Below, in pieces: positions 42,254-51,331 of a DNA stretch of 64,000 nt. A model generated the notes under the pieces. That model did not search any database and had not been told where the DNA came from. It saw nothing but the letters and a program-made list of their open reading frames with translations. A program made the translations under genes and the position numbers. How positions within the stretch are numbered: position 1 is the stretch's first letter; each line of letters opens with the position of its first letter. The stretch is from Sedimenticola hydrogenitrophicus (GTDB taxonomy: Bacteria; Pseudomonadota; Gammaproteobacteria; Chromatiales; Chromatiaceae). The DNA lies in the NCBI RefSeq assembly GCF_029017505.1, contig NZ_JAQGEI010000004.1:1-64000 (forward strand). The letters run 5' to 3'.

Positions 42254-43843
42254 TTAACTGATCGTCAGTTCCTCGCTGACCGGTTTGGGACAGCGGTGGG
42301 TGATCTCGGTGTGGCCGTCTTCCTCGACGGTTTCGATCTCCACCTTGAAGCCCCACAGCCGGTGCAGGTGCTTGATCACCTCTTCGGTGGTGTCCGAGAG
42401 TGGCCGGTTCTTATCCTGGTAATACCTGAGTGTCAGGGTCCGGTCCCCCTGATGATCCACATTGAACACCTGAAGATTGGGCTCCCGATTGCTCAGATTG
42501 TACTGGGCGCTCAGTTTTTCCCGTACCGCCCGATAGCCCACTTCATCGTGAATGGCTGAGATACCCAGGGTATCCTCCCGGTCGTCATCCAGCACTGCGA
42601 AGAGCCTGAATTCACGAATCAGACGCGGTGACAGGTATTGGCCGATAAAGCTCTCGTCCTTGAAGTTGCGCATGGCGAAGTCGAGGGTCTCCCGCCAGTC
42701 CGTATGGGCGATGTCCGGGAACCACTGCAGATCCTCTTCCGTCGGGTCTTCGCAGATGCGTCGGATATCCATCATCATCTTGAAACCCAGTGCATAGGGG
42801 TTGATGCCGGAATAGTAGGGGCTGTCGAACTCCGGCTGGGAGATGACATTGGTGTGAGTGTGCATGAACTCCAGCATGGCGGAATCGTTGATCAACCCCT
42901 CGTCGTACATGTGGTTCATGATGGTGTAGTGCCAGAAGCAGGCCCAGCCCTCGTTCATCACCTGGGTCTGCCGCTGCGGATAGAAATACTGGGCGACCTT
43001 GCGCACGACGCGTATGATCTCGCGCTGCCACGGTTTCAGCAGGGGCGCGTTTTTCTCCAGGAAATAGAGGATGTTTTCCTGCGGCTCAGGTGGAATCCGC
43101 TTGGTTTGATTCTCCTTCTTTTCCGGCTCATTGATGTTCAACTGACGCCACAACTCATTCACGTGGTGCTGCAGTATCAGTTCCCGGTCCGACTGTACCC
43201 GGGGCTCATCCTCCAGGGTCTCGCCGGCGCGGCGTTTGTAGCGGTCGACGCCGAAATTCATCAGCGCGTGACAGGAGTCGAGGATCTCCTCCACCTCCTG
43301 GATGCCATACTTCTCCTCGCATTCGGCGACGTAGTTCTTGGCGAATATCAGGTAATCGATGATCGCCTCGGCATCGGTCCAGATCTTGAACAGGTAGTTG
43401 CCCTTGAAGAAGCTGTTATGGCCATAGGCGGCGTGGGCAATCACCAACGCCTGCATGGTCATGGTGTTCTCCTCCATCAGATAGGCGATGCAGGGATTGG
43501 AGTTGATGACGATCTCGTAGGCCAGATTCATCTGGCCCCGTTTGTAGTTCTTTTCGGTAATGACGAACTGTTTGCCGAAACTCCAGTGGTTATAGCCGAT
43601 CGGCATGCCCACCGAGGCGTAGGCGTCCATCATCTGTTCGCTGGAGATCAGTTCCAGTTGTACCGGGTAGCAGTCCAGGTGATAGACCTCCTTGGCGATA
43701 CGTTCGATCTCCTCGTTGTACTCCTCGATCAGATCGAAAGTCCAGTCCGACTCGGTGGATAAGAGCCGTCGCCCGGGGGGGGGATCGGTCCGCCGTTTGC
43801 TATCGGCGCTGCGTTTGCCGCCGGGGCTATTCATGCGATACAT
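42254..43843 (-). CDS. spoVR: SpoVR/YcgB family protein
   Basis: This 529-residue protein matches the SpoVR family: WTFDLIEEYNEEIERIAKEV near the start, YPVQLELISSEQMMDAYASV, MPIGYNHWSFGKQF, AHAAYGHNSFFKGNYLF, NEGWACFWHYTIMNHMYDEG and YALGFKMMMDIRRICEDP. The family has no established biochemical role but nearly always sits with prkA and yeaH in a stress-linked operon. Here a 161-bp mobile element separates it from yeaH. The start may be the ATG at 43834. Confidence 0.93.
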   Translation of the reverse strand: MYRMNSPGGKRSADSKRRTDPPPGRRLLSTESDWTFDLIEEYNEEIERIAKEVYHLDCYPVQLELISSEQMMDAYASVGMPIGYNHWSFGKQFVITEKNYKRGQMNLAYEIVINSNPCIAYLMEENTMTMQALVIAHAAYGHNSFFKGNYLFKIWTDAEAIIDYLIFAKNYVAECEEKYGIQEVEEILDSCHALMNFGVDRYKRRAGETLEDEPRVQSDRELILQHHVNELWRQLNINEPEKKENQTKRIPPEPQENILYFLEKNAPLLKPWQREIIRVVRKVAQYFYPQRQTQVMNEGWACFWHYTIMNHMYDEGLINDSAMLEFMHTHTNVISQPEFDSPYYSGINPYALGFKMMMDIRRICEDPTEEDLQWFPDIAHTDWRETLDFAMRNFKDESFIGQYLSPRLIREFRLFAVLDDDREDTLGISAIHDEVGYRAVREKLSAQYNLSNREPNLQVFNVDHQGDRTLTLRYYQDKNRPLSDTTEEVIKHLHRLWGFKVEIETVEEDGHTEITHRCPKPVSEELTIS

Positions 43844-43860
43844 CCCTGTGCCGCACCCTT

Positions 43861-44021
43861 AGGGCTCGCGCAAAAATAAGTTCCGGTATTCGGTCGCCAC
43901 TGGACCCCTCCGTCGGCGTTACGCATTTTGGCAAGGGAACAGCCATTGCCTGCAAAGCGTGCCTTGCCTGTGTGGCCAAGTAACGCCCTCGGTACTACGG
44001 AATTATTCTTGCGCGAGCCCT
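43861..44021. mobile_element. 161-bp TIR element, copy 2 (inside prkA-yeaH-spoVR)
   Basis: Termini AGGGCTCGCGCAA and TTGCGCGAGCCCT are exact complements; the inverted repeat continues inward as AATAAGTTCC against GGAATTATTC. Length equals copy 1 (14620-14780). The shared core CAAGGGAACAGCCATTGCCT…GCCTTGC is at 43932-43968. It lies 17 bp upstream of the spoVR start and 45 bp after the yeaH stop, within what is normally one operon. It could act as a processing or termination hairpin. Confidence 0.85.
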
Positions 44022-44066
44022 GACGGGCGGCCTTCGGCCGTGAAAATTGTCTGTCCTGCCAATTTT

Positions 44067-45332
44067 TCATGCATCTTGCCTTTTAAAGAGTTCATGGAAA
44101 ACCGGATAGATCTCGCCGGTGTCACGAATCTGTTTCATGGAGAAGGTCTCGAACATCTCGCCGACCTTCTCGTACTCTCTCCATAAACCCTGGTGCTCCT
44201 GATTGTGTATCTCCACATAGGCGTAGTACTGCAGATAAGGCATGATCGAATCGATCATCAGATCGCGACAAGTGGCGCTGTCGTCTTCCCAGTTGTCGCC
44301 ATCACTGGCCTGGGCGGCGTAGATGTTCCAGTCCTCGGTGGGGTAGCGGTCACGGACGATATCGCGCATCAGCTTCAGGGCGCTGGAGACGATGGTGCCG
44401 CCGGTTTCCCGCGAGTAGAAGAACTCCTCTTCATCCACCTCCTTGGCCGAGGTGTGATGACGGATGAACACCACATCGGTCCTTTCATAGCTGCGGCTGA
44501 GGAACAGATAGAGCAGGATGAAAAACCGCTTGGCGATATCCTTGGTGGCCTGGCTCATGGAGCCGGAGACATCCATGATGCAGAACATGACCGCCTGGGT
44601 GATCGGCTTGGGCTGCGGAATGAACTGGTTGAATTTCAGGTCGTAGGTATCGATAAAGGGGATGGATTCGATGCGCGCGCGCAGCAGTGCCAGCTCTTCC
44701 CGCAGGCTCTTGATCTTCTCTTCGTTGTGAGGCTTCCTCTCGAGCTCTTGCTGCAGCAATTGCTCAAGCTCCCGGCAGCGTTTGCTGTAGGGCGAGGCAA
44801 TGGCGATTTTACGCCCCTTGGCGCGACGCATGGTGCGCAGCAGATTCAGGTTGGATGCGACACCCGTGTTGGAGAATCCGGCCCTGACCAGCGTCTTGGC
44901 GGACTGCGCCACCACCTTGGTCTTCACCAGGTTGGGCAGCGCCAGCTCTTCAAACAGCAGGTCGAGATACTCCTCCTTGGAGATCTCAAAGCCAAAGTCA
45001 TCTTCGCCTTCACCGGTGTTGGATGCCTGGCTGCCGCCCCCGCCCTGGCCAGATTGTTCCGGGCGCTTGACCCGGTCTCCCTGGCTGAACTGCTTGTTGC
45101 CCGGGTGTACTTGCTCATGTATCCCGCCCCGGCCATGATGGATGATCGGTTCCTTGACGTCCCGGGCAGGGATATTGATCTTTTCACCGGACTGGGTGTC
45201 GGTGATGGATCTTTTATTGATGGCATCCGATACGGATTTTTTTATCTGCTGTTTGTATCTGCGCATCAGACGCTGACGGTTTACGGCACTTTTGTTGCGC
45301 CCGTCAAGTCTTCGGTCAATGATCATGGCCAT
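44067..45332 (-). CDS. yeaH: YeaH/DUF444 family protein
   Basis: This 421-residue protein matches YeaH. The N-terminus has [20 protein letters not shown] and a charged region. The C-terminal half is a vWFA-like domain with the metal site [20 protein letters not shown] (near residue 250) and the [20 protein letters not shown] and [12 protein letters not shown] blocks typical of DUF444. It lies between prkA and spoVR. The function is linked to stress and stationary phase in E. coli. The N-terminal region 60-130 is Gly- and Ser-rich and likely disordered. Confidence 0.93.
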   Translation of the reverse strand: MAMIIDRRLDGRNKSAVNRQRLMRRYKQQIKKSVSDAINKRSITDTQSGEKINIPARDVKEPIIHHGRGGIHEQVHPGNKQFSQGDRVKRPEQSGQGGGGSQASNTGEGEDDFGFEISKEEYLDLLFEELALPNLVKTKVVAQSAKTLVRAGFSNTGVASNLNLLRTMRRAKGRKIAIASPYSKRCRELEQLLQQELERKPHNEEKIKSLREELALLRARIESIPFIDTYDLKFNQFIPQPKPITQAVMFCIMDVSGSMSQATKDIAKRFFILLYLFLSRSYERTDVVFIRHHTSAKEVDEEEFFYSRETGGTIVSSALKLMRDIVRDRYPTEDWNIYAAQASDGDNWEDDSATCRDLMIDSIMPYLQYYAYVEIHNQEHQGLWREYEKVGEMFETFSMKQIRDTGEIYPVFHELFKRQDA

Positions 45333-45388
45333 AGATTACTTCCTTACGCTGAAACATTATCGGCTGTTCGCTCGCGTCACCTCGCTGG

Positions 45389-47311
45389 TTAGTTCGATTT
45401 ACGTACCCGCAGGTACCACTCGGACAGCAGGCGGACCTGCTTGCGTGTGTAACCCTTGGTTATCATCCGGCTGATGAAGTCCTCATGTTTCTGCTGATCC
45501 TCGGTCGAGGCCTTGGCATTGAAACTGATCACCGGCAACAGCTCTTCGGTGTTGGAGAACATCTTCTTTTCGATCACCGTGCGCAGCTTCTCATAGCTGG
45601 TCCAGTTCGGGTTCTTGCCGTTGTTGTTGGCCCGGGCCCGCAGTACGAAATTGACGATCTCGTTGCGGAAGTCCTTTGGATTGGAGATGCCGGCCGGTTT
45701 CTCGATCTTCTCCAGCTCATCATTGAGGGCAGCCCGATTGAGGAACTCGCCGGTATCCGGGTCGCGGAACTCCTGATCCTGCAACCAGTAATCCACATAG
45801 GTGACATAACGGTCGAAGATATTCTGGCCATACTCGGAATAGCTCTCCAGGTAGGAGGTCTGGATCTCCTTGCCGATGAACTTGATGTACTCGGGTACCA
45901 GGTGTCCCTTGATGTATTCCAGGTACTTCTCCTGCAACTCCGGCGGAAACTGCTCCTGCATGATCTGCTGCTCCAGCACGTAGAGCAGGTGCACCGGGTT
46001 GGCGGCAATCTCGGTATTGTCGAAGTTGAACACCTTGGAGAGTATCTTGTAGGAGAAACGGGTACTGAGGCCGCTCATGCCCTCGTTGACACCGGCGTAG
46101 TCTTTGTACTCCATCTGGCTTTTCGCCTTCGGATCGGTATCCTTCAGGTTCTCACCGTCGTAGACCCGCATCTTGCTCCAGATATTGGAGTTCTCCGGCT
46201 CCTTCAGCCGGGTCAGGACCGCGAACTGGGCCATCATCTTCAGGGTGTCCGGCGCACAGGGGGCGTCGGCCAGGCTGGAGTTGGCAATCAGTTTTTTGTA
46301 GATTTCGATCTCTTCGGTGACCCGCAGGCAGTAGGGCACCTTGACGATATTCACCCGGTCGAGAAATGCTTCATTATTCTTGTTGTTTTTGAAGCTCTGC
46401 CATTCGGATTCATTGGAGTGGGCGAGGATGATACCCTCGAACGGGATTGCGGAGATCCCTTCGGTGCCCTTGTAGTTGCCCTCCTGGGTGGCGGTGAGTA
46501 GCGGATGCAGCACCTTGATCGGCGCCTTGAACATCTCCACGAACTCCAGCAGACCCTGGTTGGCCTGGCAGAGCCCGCCCGAGAAGCTGTAACAGTCCGG
46601 ATCGTCCTGCGAGAACTCATCCAGCTTTCTGATATCCACCTTGCCGGTCAGGCTTGAGATATCCTGGTTGTTTTCATCGCCCGGTTCGGTTTTCGCAATA
46701 CCGGTCTGGCTGAGCCGGCTCGGCCACAGCTTGACCACCTTGAACTTGGAGATGTCGCCACCGTATTCGCGCAGGCGCTTGACCGCCCAGGGACTGGGGA
46801 TATGGTCCAGGTATCTGCGCGCGATGCCATACCGTTCGAGGATCAGTTCGCCATCCTCCTCGGGGTCGAATAGGCCCAGTGGACTCTCATTGACCGGAGA
46901 ACCTTTTAAGGCATAAAAGGGTACTTTCTCCATAAGGTACTTGAGTTGTTCGGCAAGGGACGACTTGCCACCACCCACTGGGCCTAACAGGTACAGGATC
47001 TGTTTTTTCTCTTCCAGACCCTGGGCTGCGTGACGTAGGAAAGATACCACCGACTCGATGGCATCTTCCATTCCGTAAAATCCGTTGAAGCTGGGGTAGG
47101 TCTTGATTACCTTGTTTGAGAAAATGCGGCTAAGGCGCGGGTGTTTGCTGGTGTCGACCAGAACAGGATCGCCGATTGCGATAAGCAGCCGTTCCGCCGC
47201 GGAGGCGTATACCGATTTATCCTCTTTGCAGAGATCGAGATAGGTTTCGAGGGGTATTTCGGATTCCTGGACGGCCTCGTAGCGGCCCTGATAATGGTCA
47301 AAGATGGTCAT
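45389..47311 (-). CDS. yeaG: PrkA serine protein kinase (YeaG)
   Basis: This 640-residue protein combines an AAA-like core with Walker A GPVGGGKS (110-117) and a C-terminal kinase-like domain. The segments YPSFNGFYGMEDAIESVVSF, GSPVNESPLGLFDPEEDGEL and the IFDRYVTYVDYWLQDQEFRD stretch are PrkA hallmarks. I used the ATG at 47311 (GGAGGGACG before it); a start 15 codons upstream is less likely. It leads the prkA-yeaH-spoVR set. In E. coli, YeaG/YeaH act in nitrogen starvation and in stress adaptation. Confidence 0.95.
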   Translation of the reverse strand: MTIFDHYQGRYEAVQESEIPLETYLDLCKEDKSVYASAAERLLIAIGDPVLVDTSKHPRLSRIFSNKVIKTYPSFNGFYGMEDAIESVVSFLRHAAQGLEEKKQILYLLGPVGGGKSSLAEQLKYLMEKVPFYALKGSPVNESPLGLFDPEEDGELILERYGIARRYLDHIPSPWAVKRLREYGGDISKFKVVKLWPSRLSQTGIAKTEPGDENNQDISSLTGKVDIRKLDEFSQDDPDCYSFSGGLCQANQGLLEFVEMFKAPIKVLHPLLTATQEGNYKGTEGISAIPFEGIILAHSNESEWQSFKNNKNNEAFLDRVNIVKVPYCLRVTEEIEIYKKLIANSSLADAPCAPDTLKMMAQFAVLTRLKEPENSNIWSKMRVYDGENLKDTDPKAKSQMEYKDYAGVNEGMSGLSTRFSYKILSKVFNFDNTEIAANPVHLLYVLEQQIMQEQFPPELQEKYLEYIKGHLVPEYIKFIGKEIQTSYLESYSEYGQNIFDRYVTYVDYWLQDQEFRDPDTGEFLNRAALNDELEKIEKPAGISNPKDFRNEIVNFVLRARANNNGKNPNWTSYEKLRTVIEKKMFSNTEELLPVISFNAKASTEDQQKHEDFISRMITKGYTRKQVRLLSEWYLRVRKSN

Positions 47312-47656
47312 GGAGTCGTCCCTCCTGATAGTGTTATACGGTACTGCCATCCGCATTTACCGCAGTATGGTGTCAGTAGTCTCCTCGCCCAGATTGCCCG
47401 CTGCCTGATATCTTTTTGCGCAGTCAGCGTAACCTTGTTGTTAGTATTATCCGATTTGTATTCGGCACTACCTTACACACGAAGCTTAGTTTATGTTGTT
47501 TATGTTTGTTAGGGCTGCCGTGTATGTTTGTAAAAAAACCGTGGGTTTTATATAAAGACCGCTGGTTGACGGCATAAGTTTCAAGCGACATGAACGGCCT
47601 GGAATCGGGCTGTTTTCCATCCGTTCCGCCACCCGTGGCGATTATCCGGAAAAGAG
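47312..47656. other. 345-bp gene-free stretch between divergent prkA and mazG
   Basis: This region must hold the promoters for prkA on the minus strand and for mazG on the plus strand. It is locally AT-rich near 47430-47560. No palindrome, repeat or convincing -10/-35 pair stood out. Confidence 0.4.
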
Positions 47657-48451
47657 ATGAGCATACAGCGACTGGTAACGATCATGGCGCAACTGCGTGA
47701 CCCCCGAGACGGCTGCCCGTGGGACAGGGAGCAGACCCTGGAGACTATAGTTCCCCATACCATCGAGGAGGCGTACGAGGTGGCCGACAGCATCACCAGG
47801 GGTGATATGCGGGAGCTGTGCGGGGAACTGGGGGATCTGCTGTTCCAGGTGGTTTTTTATGCCCGGATCGCCAGTGAGCAGGGGCAGTTCGACTTCGATG
47901 ACGTGGTCCGCGGCATCTGCGAAAAAATGGTCCGGCGGCACCCCCATGTATTTGCCGATGCCCGGGTGGCGGATGCCGAGGAGCAGAGTGTCGCCTGGGA
48001 ACAGTTGAAGGCCGAGGAGCGGCGCAAAGGTGCCGCGGAGGGGCGGGTCGGTCACCTGGCGGGCGTCGCCCGGGCCCTGCCGGCCCTGCTGCGTGCGAGC
48101 AAGTTGCAAAAGCGCGCGGCCAAGGTCGGTTTTGACTGGCCGGACCGGGCAGGTGTGTTGGCCAAGGTGCGGGAGGAGCTGGCGGAACTGGAGGCCGAAC
48201 TCAACCGGGCCGGGGCGGCGCAGACGCGAGTCGCGGACGAGATGGGCGACCTGTTGTTTAGCTGCGTCAACCTGTCGCGCCATCTCGGCTTCGATGCCGA
48301 GAGTCTGCTGCGGGCGGCCAACGATAAATTTGAGGCGCGTTTCAACGCCATGGAGGCTATCCTGCAAGAGCAGGGAACGCCGCTGGCGGCGGCTCTATCG
48401 GTCATGGATGCGGCCTGGGACGAGGCCAAACGGAACGAGGGTGAAACATGA
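47657..48451 (+). CDS. mazG: Nucleoside triphosphate pyrophosphohydrolase MazG
   Basis: This 264-residue protein has two MazG domains. The N-terminal one has the acidic EEAYEVADSI and ELGDLLFQVVFYA motifs (residues 37-70). The C-terminal one repeats the pattern as KVREELAELEAEL then ADEMGDLLFSCVNLSRHLG. MazG hydrolyses NTPs, including (p)ppGpp-linked pools and aberrant dNTPs. The opening RLVTIMAQLRDPRDGCPWDR is the family start. It overlaps the next gene by ATGA. Confidence 0.95.
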   Translation: MSIQRLVTIMAQLRDPRDGCPWDREQTLETIVPHTIEEAYEVADSITRGDMRELCGELGDLLFQVVFYARIASEQGQFDFDDVVRGICEKMVRRHPHVFADARVADAEEQSVAWEQLKAEERRKGAAEGRVGHLAGVARALPALLRASKLQKRAAKVGFDWPDRAGVLAKVREELAELEAELNRAGAAQTRVADEMGDLLFSCVNLSRHLGFDAESLLRAANDKFEARFNAMEAILQEQGTPLAAALSVMDAAWDEAKRNEGET

Positions 48452-50019
48452 ATGGACGGTCTGGATTCGTTAAAATCGTGTTGAGGGGGGTGGGGGGTGC
48501 GCTGCTGCTGGCCGGTCTCGCCGGCTGTGGCACCAATCCCGTCACCGGCAAAAGTGAGCTCTCGCTGATCTCGGAACGGACCGAACTGGAGATCGGCCGC
48601 GAGCAGTATTCGCCGAGTCGGCAGATGCAGGGCGGTGATTACAAGCTGGAACCGGAAGTAACCCGCTATGTGCAACAGGTGGGGCAGCGCCTGGCGGCCG
48701 TCAGCGATCGCAAACTCCCCTACGAATTCGCGGTGCTGAACGACTCCACTCCCAATGCCTGGGCCCTGCCGGGGGGCAAGATCGCGGTCAACCGCGGACT
48801 GCTGCTGGAGCTCAACAATGAGGCGGAACTGGCCGCCGTGTTGGGGCATGAGATCGTCCATGCGGCGGCGCGGCATGGCGCCAAGGGCATCGAGCGCGGG
48901 GTGGTGCTGCAGGGCGTGTTGCTGGCGGCCGGGGTTGCCACCCGCGACAGCGATTATTCGCAGCTGGCGGTGGGGGGGGCAGCGATCGGGGCCAACCTGC
49001 TCAACCAGAGCTATTCCCGGGGTGCCGAGCTGGAGGCAGATTATTACGGCATGAGCTATATGGCCCAGGCGGGTTACGATCCGCTGGCCGCGGTCGGGCT
49101 TCAGGAGACCTTTGTCCGGCTCTCCAGGGATCGCAAGGAGAACTGGCTGAGCGGGCTGTTCGCCAGCCATCCCCCCTCCGCCGAACGGGTGGAGAAGAAC
49201 CGCCAGCGGGCACGAGAACTCGGCAACGGCGGGGAACTGGGGGCGGAGCGTTACCGGCGGATAGTCGGTGTGCTGAAAAAATCCGCCCCGGCCTACAAGG
49301 CGTATAGCGAAGGGCTGGCTGCCCTGGGGAAGAAACAGCCTGGCAAAGCGCTCGAACTGGCTGGCCGGGCGATTGCCCTGGAGCCGCGCGAGGCGCTGTT
49401 TTACGGACTCAGGGGCGATGCCCTGGGGCAACAGAAGGCCTATCCGAAGGCATTGGCCGCCTATGACAAGGCGGTGGCCCTGGATGACGGTTTCTTCCGT
49501 CACTTCCTGAGACGCGGTGCACTCAAGGCCGAACTGGGGGACCGATCCGGCGCCCGCCAGGATCTCAATCGCAGCCTGGAGCTGCTGCCGACGGCGGATG
49601 CCCATTACCTGCTGGGTGGACTGGCGCTACGGGGAGGGGATCGGCCGGCGGCCATCTCCCATTTTCAGCATGCCTCGGGGGCTTCGACCGCGACCGGCAA
49701 GGCGGCGTCCAGTGCGCTGGTCCGGCTGGACCTGCCGGCCAATCCGCAACGCTATCTGAGGAGCCGGCTGGGGATCGACCGATCGGGCGTGGTGGTGATC
49801 CAGCTGCAAAACCCGACCCCTGTCGCGGCCCGGAATATTCGCATACAGTTGGGCGAGCGGGGGAGCGGCGGCGGGGTGGCCGTGCGTGGGGAATACCGGT
49901 TCCCGGGAACCCTGGGCGCCGGAAAAACGGCGGCGCTGCGCACCGATATCCGGCTGACCGATGGCGGCCAGCTCAACCGCTGGGAGAGTCGCATCGTCGG
50001 TGCGGTTGTTGTGGATTGA
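48448..50019 (+). CDS. M48-family metalloprotease lipoprotein with TPR region (BepA/YggG-like)
   Basis: This 523-residue protein has a signal with lipobox LAGC (Cys about 27), then an M48 peptidase domain with the zinc motif HEIVHAAARHG (about residue 134) and the third ligand in ELEADYYGMSYM. TPR-like repeats fill the C-terminal half (AYKAYSEGLAALGKKQPGKA, LGQQKAYPKALAAYDKAV). BepA-type proteases survey outer-membrane protein assembly, so this probably acts in the periplasm. It overlaps mazG by 4 bp. Confidence 0.9.
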   Translation: MNGRSGFVKIVLRGVGGALLLAGLAGCGTNPVTGKSELSLISERTELEIGREQYSPSRQMQGGDYKLEPEVTRYVQQVGQRLAAVSDRKLPYEFAVLNDSTPNAWALPGGKIAVNRGLLLELNNEAELAAVLGHEIVHAAARHGAKGIERGVVLQGVLLAAGVATRDSDYSQLAVGGAAIGANLLNQSYSRGAELEADYYGMSYMAQAGYDPLAAVGLQETFVRLSRDRKENWLSGLFASHPPSAERVEKNRQRARELGNGGELGAERYRRIVGVLKKSAPAYKAYSEGLAALGKKQPGKALELAGRAIALEPREALFYGLRGDALGQQKAYPKALAAYDKAVALDDGFFRHFLRRGALKAELGDRSGARQDLNRSLELLPTADAHYLLGGLALRGGDRPAAISHFQHASGASTATGKAASSALVRLDLPANPQRYLRSRLGIDRSGVVVIQLQNPTPVAARNIRIQLGERGSGGGVAVRGEYRFPGTLGAGKTAALRTDIRLTDGGQLNRWESRIVGAVVVD

Positions 50020-50097
50020 TTACCACTCCTGTATCCGGTTTGTTGGTAAGCTGTGAGCCAGTTTGCCGGCATGAAAAGCCGGCCTGTCCAGGAAATT

Positions 50098-50365
50098 AGT
50101 GCTCCGTCAATGTGATAATTACGGATTCAGCGTCCCTGTGGCGTTTTGCAGCAAGGCGCAGCGCGCAGGCAATGGCGGGTTCCCTTGTCAAGCGCTGCAA
50201 CGCGGCGGCGGGACGCCACAGGGACGCCCGAAGGGTGAGCTTGTCAGCGCCCATGGACGGCGTTGCGCCTCTTGCCAAGGGAGCCGGCCATTGCCGGCGA
50301 GGCGCGCCTTGCCATGAACGCTGACAAGCTCACTGAAATCGCAATTATCACATTGACGGAGCACT
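50098..50365. mobile_element. 268-bp double-palindrome TIR element
   Basis: The terminal inverted repeat AGTGCTCCGTCAATGTGATA continues to 23 bp without mismatch, then imperfectly to about 32. Inside lie nested pairs: GCGTCCCTGTGGCGT with ACGCCACAGGGACGC, and GTGAGCTTGTCAGCG with CGCTGACAAGCTCAC. Two copies of the core CAAGGGA…GCCATTGCC…GCCTTGC face each other (50151-50187 on minus, 50276-50312 on plus). That core also occurs in the 161-bp elements. No protein is encoded. Its right end abuts the start codon of the NUDIX gene. Confidence 0.85.
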
Positions 50366-50368
50366 GGT

Positions 50369-51244
50369 ATGGGTTTTATGCATCATGTGGCCGCCTGCAA
50401 CGACCATGACGCAAGCGGTTTCATCCCCTTTGCGATAGAGAACCAACCGGTTGGGCGGGTACGGCCCGCATTTGCCGGGTTGCTGCGATCCTGGCCGGAG
50501 ATTTTTTCCGTGACCGGGCAGGCTGTCGCCCTCAACTGCCGGGGTAGCGGGCTGCAGGAACGCTCCGCCCTGGTGGCCGGGGTCCTCGAACAACTGATCG
50601 CCCAGGGCGTGTTGGGTCAATTTCACGGCGAGCGCTACGCGGCCGTGGCGGAGGGTGGACGGGAACCGCTGCTGCTGATCGACCGCGCCATGGCGCCCTG
50701 TTTCGGCATCCGCGCCTACGGCCAGCATGTCAATGGATTCGTCCGCACCGGGGCGGGACTGAAGATGTGGATCGGACGCCGTGCCGACGACCGCAGGCAT
50801 TTCCCCGGCCGACTGGACAATCTGGCGGCGGGGGGGCTGCCTTATGGCCTCTCGCTGGTCGAGAACCTGGCCAAGGAGTGCTGGGAAGAGGCGGGGATCC
50901 CCGCGCAGCTGGCTCATCAGGCGACTCCGGTGGGGGCGGTAACCTACCATATGGATACGGAAACGGGCTTCAAGCCCGATACCCTTTTCTGTTATGACCT
51001 TGAATTGCCCGAGGAATTTGTCCCGCGCTGCATGGATGGCGAGGTGCAGTCATTCTATCTCTGGCCGGTAGAACAGGTGATGGAGCTGGTGAAGCACAGC
51101 AGTGAGTTCAAGCTGAACTGCAATCTGGTGATTATCGATTTTCTTATTCGCCACGGCTATATCGGTCCCGAAGACGAGGAGTACCTGGCGCTGCTCGAGG
51201 CGCTGCATCCCCCTATGCCGCCACTTCCCCGCCACTTCTTATAA
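50369..51244 (+). CDS. DUF4743-NUDIX hydrolase
   Basis: This 291-residue protein has a DUF4743-type N-terminal region (about 1-115) and a NUDIX domain with box GGLPYGLSLVENLAKECWEE (about 152-171) followed by AGI. The catalytic glutamates are present; the usual REUxEE arginine is Lys. Similar proteins hydrolyse damaged thiamine diphosphate or nucleotide diphosphates. The only Shine-Dalgarno match, GGAG (50358-50361), lies inside the terminus of the 268-bp element. A second ATG, at 50378, is possible. Confidence 0.88.
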   Translation: MGFMHHVAACNDHDASGFIPFAIENQPVGRVRPAFAGLLRSWPEIFSVTGQAVALNCRGSGLQERSALVAGVLEQLIAQGVLGQFHGERYAAVAEGGREPLLLIDRAMAPCFGIRAYGQHVNGFVRTGAGLKMWIGRRADDRRHFPGRLDNLAAGGLPYGLSLVENLAKECWEEAGIPAQLAHQATPVGAVTYHMDTETGFKPDTLFCYDLELPEEFVPRCMDGEVQSFYLWPVEQVMELVKHSSEFKLNCNLVIIDFLIRHGYIGPEDEEYLALLEALHPPMPPLPRHFL

Positions 51245-51331
51245 CGTCGTGTTACACTGCATTTAGATGTGATGAAACCTAATGGACAAAACCAAGGTCC
51301 AACGGGTGATTAACGGATGTGACCTAACTCT

